From Paenibacillus luteus (GTDB lineage: Bacteria > Bacillota > Bacilli > Paenibacillales > Paenibacillaceae), in NCBI RefSeq assembly GCF_006542765.1, contig NZ_SKCD01000077.1:62001-126000 (forward strand): a stretch of DNA of 64,000 nucleotides, read 5' to 3'. Below the pieces are notes generated by a model that searched no databases, was not told the origin of the DNA, and worked only from the letters and a program-made list of their open reading frames with translations. The stretch's first letter is position 1, and each line of letters opens with the position of its first letter. Both the position numbers and the translations under genes were made by a program. Positions 1 to 7,632 of the stretch are shown here, piece by piece.

Positions 1-270
1 TACCGGCCAGATAAACCATGAAGCTATCGCAAATACAAGCGAAACCCATCCAAGCGCATAACCGCCAGACAATGCTTCTGGCTCTACACGTTCCACATGC
101 CGGTCCTCACTCCGCTCCCCATACAAAGCTGGCTGGCTTACCGCAAAATCTGCAGCCATTTCTTCATTGACATCAAGTAATCGATCAGAGCCTACAATCG
201 GATGGCTTGCATGGTCCGAATGATCGTGTTTATCCAACAATTTTTTATAATCGTCCTCATAGTTCCCCAT
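1..270 (-). CDS. Membrane protein, N-terminal part (cut by window edge)
   Basis: The first 90 codons are present and the 3' end lies outside the window. The ATG at 268-270 is preceded by a clear AAAGGAG ribosome-binding site. The N-terminus is hydrophilic and acidic with several histidines (MGNYEDDYKKLLDKHDHSDH), and a hydrophobic segment begins near residue 75 (GWVSLVFAIASWFIWPV). It is therefore probably a small membrane protein with a cytoplasmic N-terminus. It lies 6 nt downstream of the DUF1540 gene and is likely co-transcribed with it. I do not recognise the family. Confidence 0.7.
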   Translation of the reverse strand, partial: MGNYEDDYKKLLDKHDHSDHASHPIVGSDRLLDVNEEMAADFAVSQPALYGERSEDRHVERVEPEALSGGYALGWVSLVFAIASWFIWPV

Positions 271-276
271 CAATCC

Positions 277-489
277 TCACTCCTTTGGTTTAAAGGTAAG
301 GCAGCATGTTGATTTGGATTGCTCCGCTTGATCCTGATGGAATAATCCGAAATCATCTCCGGCAAATTCCTCGTTAAAATGTGCACCGGCATGCTGGTCG
401 ATTTCGATATTGATTTCGCTTGCTCCGCAATTGTTGCCTTCCTTCCAAAAGTTACAGTTGGCTACACTACAAGATACGCCTTTTGGCAT
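277..489 (-). CDS. DUF1540 domain protein
   Basis: A 70-residue protein. Its start is fixed by a strong GGAGGTGA site before the ATG at 487-489; an in-frame ATG 24 nt upstream lacks such a site. The N-terminal half carries four cysteines in the spacing typical of DUF1540 (VSCSVANCNFW, then GNNCGASEI), which probably bind metal. Two more cysteines lie near the C-terminus (STCCLTF). Proteins of this family are small, often paired in Bacillota, and have no established function. It sits between ypuI and the membrane-protein gene on the same strand. Confidence 0.8.
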   Translation of the reverse strand: MPKGVSCSVANCNFWKEGNNCGASEINIEIDQHAGAHFNEEFAGDDFGLFHQDQAEQSKSTCCLTFKPKE

Positions 490-544
490 AAGAAAAATCA
501 CCTCCACTATCAAGTTTCCCTGACCGAAGGTGATTCATTCTGCC

Positions 545-1045
545 TTATTTTTGTCCTTGCATGCGACGCTGCGTCATGTAGTCGTTCTCGTAGTAAGCCA
601 ATTCGTCACGCAGCTCTTCGAAAACCTTGGAGACGCTAAGTACGATATCACGTGAATCGCGACCGGGTTTGAAACGGAAGCGAATGGCATCCTGCCCTGT
701 ATAGGCATAACGGCCATCTTCGGAGTAACATTCATTTTTTGGATAGAAAAACGCACTTACACATTGATGATACACTTCATAAAGTACGCGTTCAGCATAT
801 TCAGTATCAAAATTGGGCCGTCTGAGCAATACTCCCAGCTTTTCAACCGAGACTTCAGAAAAAACCAATAAATGTCTCAAATCCGATAAAAGGCCTTTGT
901 AAAACAGCTGCGTTTCTTCCGCTTGGTCCTCTCCCGTTAATTGGAGCAGCGAGTTGTTATTCAGAAACGGCTCCAGCTGGTTAACCGCGTCCTTCAGTTT
1001 AATACGAGTTGATTCCGTAAGCAATTTGACGTTAGCAGTTGGCAT
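545..1045 (-). CDS. ypuI: YpuI-like DUF3907 protein
   Basis: A protein of 166 residues starting at the ATG at 1043-1045, behind an AAAGGGG site. A longer frame exists upstream but has no ribosome-binding site. The features LLxESTRxKLKDAVxQLE, FYKGLLSDLRHLLVFSE, YHQCVSAFFYPKNE and YTGQDAIRFRF match my memory of B. subtilis YpuI (DUF3907), which is uncharacterised. No membrane segment or catalytic motif is visible. It is read divergently from the subtilase gene, sharing a 180-nt intergenic region. The family assignment is from recognition only. Confidence 0.6.
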   Translation of the reverse strand: MPTANVKLLTESTRIKLKDAVNQLEPFLNNNSLLQLTGEDQAEETQLFYKGLLSDLRHLLVFSEVSVEKLGVLLRRPNFDTEYAERVLYEVYHQCVSAFFYPKNECYSEDGRYAYTGQDAIRFRFKPGRDSRDIVLSVSKVFEELRDELAYYENDYMTQRRMQGQK

Positions 1046-1102
1046 ATAGGTAGTTCCCCTTTCATAATCCAAACACGCGTAAAAACTACAATCATCATTA
1101 TC

Positions 1103-1129
1103 GTACCACAAATTACATGGAAGTGGTAC
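1103..1129. repeat. Inverted repeat in the ypuI/subtilase divergent region
   Basis: Two 7-bp arms, GTACCAC at 1103-1109 and GTGGTAC at 1123-1129, are separated by 13 bp. The element lies between the two divergent genes 1045 and 1228 and could be an operator. The spacing would also suit a small hairpin in a long ypuI leader. No regulator gene is adjacent. Confidence 0.3.
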
Positions 1130-1227
1130 TGGCGATTGACGCTTTGACTCGCATATTTTCTGCTCCGAAACCCGAACCTATAGTTTAGGCTCAACTCAAA
1201 ACAGATTGATAAATGGAGGTCTCAAGC

Positions 1228-3075
1228 ATGTCAAGAAAATGGATAGGTGCCCTTACAATTTTAGCCTTAGCTGCCTTGCTTATACCTACTACGTCCATAT
1301 TTGCCCCAAAGGATGTCAAGAAAGCTCCGCAGACGACTAATTTCTCTGCTAAGCGTGAGCATACGCTCAAAATGGCAACGCTGCAAAATGATATGAAGGC
1401 AACGGCCATGCTTTGCGCATCAGAATGCTCTAAGGATTTTCAGAAGCTTATGAGTACAGGCATGGGATCAAAGGGAACAGCTGAGGAAAAAATCGAGCAT
1501 CTGATGCATGAGCACATGCATATGAACTACATTAGCTGGATTTCAGGCAGCCGCAGCGTGAACCGAGGCTCTATTCCTAAGATGGATGGTGGCAAAGCAG
1601 AAGCTTACGTCCATGAAGCAAAAGCTCAAGTAGCCAAAGGTGCCAAATATGAATCACCTGCTTTCACAACTAAGGATGGCAATCGATACATGGTGCTCGG
1701 CGTTCCAGATTCCAAGCATGCCAGCATCGGAGTTGTCGGTGTGATCAAGCAGGATATTGTTAAATCCGTGGAAAAGCATCAACTGCGTAACTTGAGATTG
1801 GTTCCTTATCCTGCAGAAGGAAATTATAAAATTGAATCAGTCAAACCGAATTCAACGACAGATATTACTGTTCGTACGGGTGAAGACAATGGCAATGCAA
1901 GCCACTACCATGTTCGGGATGTCGTTGTTCATTTTGCCAAAGATTTGACCCCTGCTGATCTTGAACGCGTGAAGCGCGATATTAATGCAGAATCTGTCAA
2001 ACAAATTGGAGATACCTATGTATTTCGGTCCCGTAACATGGAAACCGATCAACTCATTCCATATTTCAAACAAACCTGGAGCACCGAATATACGGAGCCC
2101 CATTACCTTTACATGACCAATGAAACTTCAAGCACAATCGTACCAAATGACTCTTTATATTCAGAGTATCAATGGAATTTGCCGTCCATTGAAACGGAAA
2201 AGGGCTGGGGCGTGTCCAAAGGCAGCGATCAAGTGATTATCGCTGTTCTGGATACCGGTGTGCAAAGCAATCATCCCGACTTGAAGGGTAAAATAATAAA
2301 AGGTACGAATATTGTTGATGAATCCGCAGAACCCGATGATGACGTAGGGCATGGCACGCATGTATCTGGCATCATTGGCGCAACCGTCAACAATGGCGAA
2401 GGTGTTGCCGGACTATCCTGGTACAACAAAATCATGCCCGTAAAGGTTCTCGATAGCAGTGGCGCGGGTTCCACCTATTCGGTAGCCCAAGGCATTATTT
2501 GGGCCGTTGACCATGGGGCTAAAGTCATTAACATGAGTCTTGGCAATTACGCACAGGCGGATTTCTTACATGATGCCATTAAATATGCTTATGATCACGA
2601 TGTCGTTATGATCGCAGCGAGCGGCAACGACAATACGGATCGCCCAGGCTATCCGGCAGCTTATCCTGAGGTATTCGCAGTTGCAGCCACAGACAGCAAC
2701 AAGGAGAAGGCTTCTTTCTCTAATTATGGTGACTATATCGACGTGGCAGCGCCAGGAGACAACATTGCCAGCACTTATCCCGGCAGCCAATATGCTGCAT
2801 TGTCAGGCACATCGATGGCAAGCCCTCATGTTGCGGCACTCGCTGGACTGATTCGATCCGTCAATCCTGAGCTTTCGAATGTTGAAGTCATGGAGCTGAT
2901 GCGGAAGACCTCCATTGATCTCGGTGCTAAAGGAAAAGACGATTACTTTGGTTATGGCCAAATCGATATTGATAAAGCACTTCAAGCTGCTTCTAAATTC
3001 GGAGGAGCCTTACAAACTTATCCAGATCAGGTGAAACGAAGACTGGAGAGAATCATGACAAAATACGAAAGGTAA
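1228..3075 (+). CDS. Secreted S8 subtilisin-like serine protease with N-terminal sensor-like domain
   Basis: A 615-residue exported protease. The ATG at 1228 follows GGAGGT with 7-nt spacing. Residues 1-25 form a signal peptide or membrane anchor (RKW then a hydrophobic run). Residues about 45-195 show a pattern seen in extracellular Cache-type sensor domains (ISWI...IPKMDGG, YESPAF, YMVLGVPDSK), an inference from pattern only. The catalytic domain spans about 310-590: Asp342 in AVLDTGV, His375 in GHGTHVSG, oxyanion Asn467 in AASGN, and Ser529 in SGTSMASPHV. A region before it (about 225-295) may act as inhibitory propeptide. It is the only plus-strand gene here and ends at a strong terminator. 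Confidence 0.9.
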   Translation: MSRKWIGALTILALAALLIPTTSIFAPKDVKKAPQTTNFSAKREHTLKMATLQNDMKATAMLCASECSKDFQKLMSTGMGSKGTAEEKIEHLMHEHMHMNYISWISGSRSVNRGSIPKMDGGKAEAYVHEAKAQVAKGAKYESPAFTTKDGNRYMVLGVPDSKHASIGVVGVIKQDIVKSVEKHQLRNLRLVPYPAEGNYKIESVKPNSTTDITVRTGEDNGNASHYHVRDVVVHFAKDLTPADLERVKRDINAESVKQIGDTYVFRSRNMETDQLIPYFKQTWSTEYTEPHYLYMTNETSSTIVPNDSLYSEYQWNLPSIETEKGWGVSKGSDQVIIAVLDTGVQSNHPDLKGKIIKGTNIVDESAEPDDDVGHGTHVSGIIGATVNNGEGVAGLSWYNKIMPVKVLDSSGAGSTYSVAQGIIWAVDHGAKVINMSLGNYAQADFLHDAIKYAYDHDVVMIAASGNDNTDRPGYPAAYPEVFAVAATDSNKEKASFSNYGDYIDVAAPGDNIASTYPGSQYAALSGTSMASPHVAALAGLIRSVNPELSNVEVMELMRKTSIDLGAKGKDDYFGYGQIDIDKALQAASKFGGALQTYPDQVKRRLERIMTKYER

Positions 3076-3095
3076 CGTAATCAAACTCACAAGAA

Positions 3096-3134
3096 AGCAC
3101 CCATCGCTAAGCGATGGGTGCTCTTTGTTTGTTT
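3096..3134. terminator. Bidirectional terminator between subtilase gene and rnpB
   Basis: A 12-bp stem AGCACCCATCGC/GCGATGGGTGCT with a 3-nt loop. A T-rich tract follows on the plus strand (CTTTGTTTGTTT) and a weaker one on the minus strand. It closes the plus-strand protease gene and probably also the convergent RNase P RNA gene. Confidence 0.85.
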
Positions 3135-3140
3135 AGGTTC

Positions 3141-3557
3141 GTGCGGAAAGTTTGTCGTAAGCCGGGTTCTGTACTTCTAGTGGTCCAAACGGGAACGACC
3201 CTCCCACAATGAAGCGACAATCATCTATCTAGGCCGTACATTGCTATACGGCTCCAGCAACCAACCCGGACGCGCCTCAGGCAAAGGCTGCAGCTTAGGG
3301 GCTGCGGCGTCCTCTCGGTCTTGCTCCAGATGGGGTTTACCAGGAACGTAGTCACCTATGCTCCTCGTGGTCTCTTACACCACGGTTCCACCCTTACCTG
3401 TGCCGACATAAAGCCGGCCATCGGCGGTCCATTTCTGTGGCACTATCCTTCAGCTCGCGCTGACTGGACGTTATCCAGCATCCTGCCTTGCGGAGCCCGG
3501 ACTTTCCTCTCGCGGCAACAAGGCCGCCAGCGATTGTCTGTCAAACTTTCCGTGGCG
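3141..3557 (-). ncRNA. rnpB: RNase P RNA, class A-like
   Basis: Catalytic RNA of ribonuclease P, which matures tRNA 5' ends. On the minus strand, GAGGAAAGTCCGGGCTC (5' half of P4) lies near the start, and AGAACCCGGCTTAC lies near the end. The ends pair as helix P1 (GGAAAGTTTG with CAAACTTTCC). The middle holds GACCGCCGATGGCC, CAGGTAAGGGTGGAACC and a P12 hairpin CGTGGTG-TAAGAG-ACCACG, followed by GGTAAACCCCATCTGGAGCAAG and a GGTTGG stretch for tRNA CCA recognition. This arrangement matches class A (E. coli type) rather than the B class of B. subtilis. A good promoter precedes it. Confidence 0.93.
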
Positions 3558-3563
3558 TCGTTA

Positions 3564-3592
3564 AGTATACAAGGTATTACCGAAAAGTTCAA
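3564..3592 (-). promoter_or_regulatory. rnpB sigma-A promoter
   Basis: TTGAAC (3587-3592), 17-nt spacer, TATACT (3564-3569) on the minus strand. Predicted transcription start is near 3557, just 5' of helix P1. Confidence 0.8.
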
Positions 3593-3653
3593 CCCTGAAT
3601 GTCTAACTAAACAAAAAAGCATCGATATAAGCAAATAACACCCAATAAATCGA

Positions 3654-4775
3654 TTAAACGAATGTAAACGGCTCCGTGTTGAGTGCAGATGCAATTGCCT
3701 GGGTTTCCGCTTTGCTGCTTGCTAGCTGTTTATTTAGCCAATCGGCTACCTGCTGTTTCATAACCTTCTCTATGTTATGGCCGGGGTCAATAATAGTCAT
3801 ACCTGCTGCCAGTGCATCATGGGCGGTATGATAGTCAATATCTCCTGTAATCAGTACATCTGCTCCTGCGAATACCGCATGACGTACATATTTGGCGCCT
3901 GCGCCGCCAAGTACGGCTGCTTTGCGTATCATCCGGTCAAGCGGGCCGACTACCCGTACAGCAGGCACATCGAATATCCGCTTTGCTTGCTCCGCAAGCT
4001 CGCCGAGTGTAATGGATTCCCTCAGCTTCCCCGTTCGGCCGAGCCCAAATGAACGGCCTTTCAAATCCACCGGATACAAATCATAAGCAACTTCCTCATA
4101 GGGGTGAGCCTTCAGCATCGCTTGTACCGTCTTACGATGAACACTGTGTGGAACAATCGTCTCCACTCGGACTTCGTCCACTCGCTCCAGCTTGCCTTCT
4201 ACCCCGATATAAGGCGTTGTGCCTTCACCAGGAATGAATGTGCCGGTTCCTTTGATCGTAAAGCTGCAATTGCTATAGTTCCCGATCTGTCCCGCACCTG
4301 CACGCCAGATTGCCTCCTGCACTTGCTCCTGATGAGATTCTGGCACGAAGACGACCAATTTATACAGCTTATCCGTATGGACTTCCTCTAGGCATTGTCG
4401 GCCTTCAGGAACGATACCAACAAGATCGGCAAGCCAATCATTGATTCCCCCATCAGCGACATCTAGATTCGTATGTGAAATATAAACGGCTATGTCATTT
4501 TTGATTAGCTTTTCGTACAACCGCCCTGCCGCTGTAGACGTATCCAGCTTAGCCAGAGGACGGTAAATAATCGCATGGTGCGCAATAATAAGCTCCGCTC
4601 CCTGCTCAATAGCTTCATCTACTACCGCATCCGTTACATCTAAAGCGATCAGTATTTTTTTGACAGGTTTATTCAGTGTTCCAAGCTGAAGGCCAATTTT
4701 ATCATTTTCAACCGCATAATGCTTGGGAGCCAATTGCTCCATTAGCTGGATGACGGTTTGTCCATGAGCAAACAT
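3654..4775 (-). CDS. Nif3-like dinuclear metal-centre protein (YqfO family)
   Basis: A 373-residue member of the Nif3/DUF34 family, to which B. subtilis YqfO belongs. Metal-ligand regions are visible: IIAHHAIIY near residue 64, ISHTNLDVADGG near 99, and DIDYHTAHDAL near 315. The middle third (about 130-230, YKLVVFVPESHQ...) looks like the PII-like insert found in the long Firmicutes form. These proteins form metal-binding toroidal hexamers, but their substrate is not settled. The ATG is preceded by GAGGAGG, and the gene overlaps the 3' end of trmK by 34 nt, so the two are translationally coupled. It is the last gene before rnpB. Confidence 0.9.
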   Translation of the reverse strand: MFAHGQTVIQLMEQLAPKHYAVENDKIGLQLGTLNKPVKKILIALDVTDAVVDEAIEQGAELIIAHHAIIYRPLAKLDTSTAAGRLYEKLIKNDIAVYISHTNLDVADGGINDWLADLVGIVPEGRQCLEEVHTDKLYKLVVFVPESHQEQVQEAIWRAGAGQIGNYSNCSFTIKGTGTFIPGEGTTPYIGVEGKLERVDEVRVETIVPHSVHRKTVQAMLKAHPYEEVAYDLYPVDLKGRSFGLGRTGKLRESITLGELAEQAKRIFDVPAVRVVGPLDRMIRKAAVLGGAGAKYVRHAVFAGADVLITGDIDYHTAHDALAAGMTIIDPGHNIEKVMKQQVADWLNKQLASSKAETQAIASALNTEPFTFV

Positions 4776-5524
4776 TGTAATACCTCCTCAATGACTTTCA
4801 TTTCCGCTAACATTTGCTCGCGTTTTACAGCGGATTCTGCTAGTTCTGACTCTGATAGCTGTCCGCAAATTCTCGCAAGCTTATTCAGCTCATGCCGCCA
4901 TTTCTTGAATAAAGCCGGCTTTGGAGCACGAAGCAAATGAGGGCCCATTTGCTGCAGGATTTTGCGCAAACCATCGGGCTGAAGCGAAAGCTTCAGGAAT
5001 TTCCCATTGTAGAGCTCTTCATTGCGTTCTTGCACATCGGATACCCGAATCGCATGCATGATTTCATAAATCTTGCCATCCTCTTCAACGATGCTCTCGT
5101 CTGCCAAATACCAATCATGCTTCAAGAGCCACGCACGGACAAACTCTTCCCCCACATTTGGCTGCAATACAAGTTCCTGAACGCCTTCGAGTTTTCTTGT
5201 AGCTTGGCCAGCCTCCAGAATCTCGCTCATTAAACTGCCGCCCATCCCTGCAATGGTTACCGTATCTGCTTCGCCATTATTCAGTACATTTAAACCATCG
5301 CCTTGCCGGACCGTTAATCGGTCAGAAAGACCGGCATCTGCTCCCTGCTTCCTTGCCGCCTCAAAAGGCCCTCGGTTGAGTTCTCCCGCAATGGCAGAAG
5401 GACATTTGCCCGATTGCAGCAAATATACCGGCAGCATCGCATGGTCCGAACCAATATCCGCTACTCGTGATCCTTCTGTTACATAATCCGCAATCAACTG
5501 CAGACGATTAGAAAGTTTTAACAT
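4742..5524 (-). CDS. trmK: tRNA (adenine(22)-N1)-methyltransferase TrmK
   Basis: A 260-residue SAM-dependent methyltransferase that makes m1A22 in tRNA (B. subtilis YqfN family). The SAM-binding motif VADIGSDHAMLPVYLL is near residue 20 and the family motif VTIAGMGG is near 85. I chose the ATG at 5522-5524 because it gives the usual family N-terminus (LKLSNRLQLIADYV) and overlaps the stop of the upstream gene as TAATG. The longer frame upstream is read inside that gene. The C-terminal region is helical and charged. It overlaps the Nif3-like gene, the standard order in Bacilli. Confidence 0.92.
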   Translation of the reverse strand: MLKLSNRLQLIADYVTEGSRVADIGSDHAMLPVYLLQSGKCPSAIAGELNRGPFEAARKQGADAGLSDRLTVRQGDGLNVLNNGEADTVTIAGMGGSLMSEILEAGQATRKLEGVQELVLQPNVGEEFVRAWLLKHDWYLADESIVEEDGKIYEIMHAIRVSDVQERNEELYNGKFLKLSLQPDGLRKILQQMGPHLLRAPKPALFKKWRHELNKLARICGQLSESELAESAVKREQMLAEMKVIEEVLQCLLMDKPSSS

Positions 5525-6360
5525 TATACAACCCACACCATCCATTTTTTTCGCATTAAAAATAATAAGCCGCCGCCAACAGCAATTTTGATGATAAGCT
5601 GCAGCTGCAGCCAAATGGCCTCATCAACAAACATCATGGTATACAGCTCCGGCATGAACCATACCAGTGAGCAGGTCACAAACAGAACCGCTGACACCGT
5701 TTTGGACCATCGGTTGAAAAACCAGCTGCTCCAGCCAAACAAGCAGGCGATAGGCAGCCAATAAAGCTGAACCTCATACCATTTCGGATCAACCATTAAT
5801 TGAGAAAGCAGCCAAGCGTAAACCAGAATCGCCGCTAACCAACCGCATAAATGGAGCATTGAAATACGGGCGGTAATACCATAGACAACCCAGAAGAGTG
5901 AGCAAAAAGCAACCAATCCGGTTTTCCAGCCCCATTGGTCGATCTCATGAAGATTTAACATATATAATCCGCCGCCAAGCAGCAGGAGCATTCCCGTGCT
6001 TGTTATAGCCAATCCAGCCGCTTCATTTCGGGACCGGAGGCGCTGTCCAATCCGCAAAAAAAGGACGACTGCAAGCGACACGACTGCCATTTGCAATAAG
6101 GGATGAAATTCGTTAAAATAAAGCACAACAAAGGAAATTAAGGTAAAAGTTCCAAATGTAAGTAGCCACTGCATGCCGGTTGCCCGCTGCACAGCCGCTA
6201 TTGCTTTTCCGACGGTATGATGCTGTTCTTTGGTTGTAGGGATCGCATCTTGTTCAGCATATAAATTGAGCAGAAAGTCACAATATTGATCTGGCAGCAG
6301 CTTACTGCGCCGCCAATGATCAATTTCTTTCACGATAATTTGCCGACGATCCTGATTCAT
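5524..6360 (-). CDS. Multi-pass membrane protein, unknown
   Basis: A 278-residue protein with a hydrophilic N-terminus (about 60 residues, including IDHWRRSKLLPDQYCDFLLNLY) followed by roughly eight or nine hydrophobic segments to the C-terminus. The N-terminal pattern recalls DUF2157-type membrane proteins, but I cannot confirm this. In B. subtilis the corresponding slot between sigA and trmK holds cytochrome cccA, which is absent: no CXXCH motif is present. Stop and next start overlap as TAATG, coupling it to trmK. The rpoD terminator upstream suggests transcription from its own promoter or by readthrough. Confidence 0.75.
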   Translation of the reverse strand: MNQDRRQIIVKEIDHWRRSKLLPDQYCDFLLNLYAEQDAIPTTKEQHHTVGKAIAAVQRATGMQWLLTFGTFTLISFVVLYFNEFHPLLQMAVVSLAVVLFLRIGQRLRSRNEAAGLAITSTGMLLLLGGGLYMLNLHEIDQWGWKTGLVAFCSLFWVVYGITARISMLHLCGWLAAILVYAWLLSQLMVDPKWYEVQLYWLPIACLFGWSSWFFNRWSKTVSAVLFVTCSLVWFMPELYTMMFVDEAIWLQLQLIIKIAVGGGLLFLMRKKWMVWVV

Positions 6361-6428
6361 GAATTCCCGCTATCCTTTCGATATAGACTTGAGTGCTCGC
6401 AAGTTCCTATGTATGAGGGTTATTTTTT

Positions 6429-6462
6429 AGAAAAAAGACCTCGCTGCACGTGCAGAAAGGTC
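6429..6462 (-). terminator. rpoD terminator
   Basis: On the minus strand GACCT...AGGTC closes around the CTGCACGTGCAG palindrome, followed by TTTTTT at 6431-6436. It lies 22 nt after the rpoD stop and ends the dnaG-rpoD transcription unit. Confidence 0.85.
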
Positions 6463-6483
6463 ACTATTTTCAAGCATAAAGTT

Positions 6484-7614
6484 TTATTCAAGGAAATCCT
6501 TCAAACGTTTGCTGCGGCTTGGGTGACGCAGCTTGCGAAGTGCTTTGGCTTCGATCTGACGAATACGCTCACGCGTTACTCCAAATACTTTACCCACTTC
6601 TTCAAGCGTGCGTGTACGTCCATCATCAAGTCCGAAGCGAAGGCGAAGTACGTTTTCTTCTCGCTCGGTAAGTGTATCAAGAACGTCCTCTAACTGCTCT
6701 TTAAGCAGTTCGTAAGCAGCCGCGTCTGCAGGAGCTAGAGCTTCTTGGTCTTCAATGAAATCTCCAAGATGTGAGTCATCTTCTTCCCCGATCGGAGTCT
6801 CCAATGAAACAGGTTCTTGAGCAATTTTCATGATCTCGCGAACTTTTTCGGTACTTAGCTCCATCTCAGCCGCAATTTCCTCAGGTGTCGGTTCGCGCCC
6901 AAGTTCCTGCAGCAATTGACGGGAAACCCGAATCAGCTTATTGATCGTCTCCACCATGTGAACCGGAATTCGGATCGTCCGAGCTTGGTCAGCAATAGCG
7001 CGCGTGATAGCTTGACGAATCCACCAAGTTGCGTACGTACTGAACTTAAAGCCTTTCTGATGGTCAAACTTCTCAACCGCTTTGATAAGGCCCATATTGC
7101 CTTCTTGAATTAAATCAAGGAACAACATTCCCCTACCGACATAACGCTTAGCAATACTCACGACAAGGCGCAGGTTGGCTTCGGCAAGTCTCCGTTTGGC
7201 TTCTTCATCGCCATTCTCAATTCGCTGTGCAAGTTCAACCTCGTCATCTGCGGAAAGAAGCGGAACACGGCCGATTTCTTTTAAGTACATCCGTACTGGA
7301 TCATTAATCTTGATGCCTGGAGGCAGTGCAAGATCATCATCAAAGTTGAAGTCGTCCTGCTCGCGCTCTTGCTCTTCCCCGCCGGCAGCGAGTGGATTTT
7401 CTTCATCATTTTCATTCAGTACCTCAATACCAAAATCATCGAGCTGCTCGAAAAATTCATCAATTTGTTCTGGATCTTGATCGAACGGAGCCAACTTATC
7501 CATAATTTCTTTGTACGTCAAAGATGACCTCTTCTTGCCTTGTTCAATCAGTTGATCCTTCACATGATCCAGTTTTTGTTCAGTATCTAGTTCAGTATGT
7601 TGATCATTCGCCAT
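6484..7614 (-). CDS. rpoD: Primary RNA polymerase sigma factor SigA
   Basis: The 376-residue housekeeping sigma-70 factor. Region 1.1 occupies the N-terminus (about 1-70), followed by an acidic linker (EEQEREQDDFNFDDD). Region 1.2/2 begins at DPVRMYLKEIGRVPLLS (105-121). Region 2.4, which reads the -10 element, includes YATWWIRQAITRAI (194-207). Region 4.2, which reads the -35 element, includes TLEEVGKVFGVTRERIRQIE (336-355). Length equals that of B. subtilis SigA. It starts 18 nt after the dnaG stop, behind a GGGAGGGAG site, forming the classic macromolecular-synthesis pair with dnaG. Confidence 0.98.
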   Translation of the reverse strand: MANDQHTELDTEQKLDHVKDQLIEQGKKRSSLTYKEIMDKLAPFDQDPEQIDEFFEQLDDFGIEVLNENDEENPLAAGGEEQEREQDDFNFDDDLALPPGIKINDPVRMYLKEIGRVPLLSADDEVELAQRIENGDEEAKRRLAEANLRLVVSIAKRYVGRGMLFLDLIQEGNMGLIKAVEKFDHQKGFKFSTYATWWIRQAITRAIADQARTIRIPVHMVETINKLIRVSRQLLQELGREPTPEEIAAEMELSTEKVREIMKIAQEPVSLETPIGEEDDSHLGDFIEDQEALAPADAAAYELLKEQLEDVLDTLTEREENVLRLRFGLDDGRTRTLEEVGKVFGVTRERIRQIEAKALRKLRHPSRSKRLKDFLE

Positions 7615-7632
7615 AATCCGACTCCCTCCCCC

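Noticed and set aside
3321..3638. 105-codon frame across the RNase P RNA
   Set aside because: The region is a structured RNA gene on the minus strand with its own promoter; the frame is coincidental.
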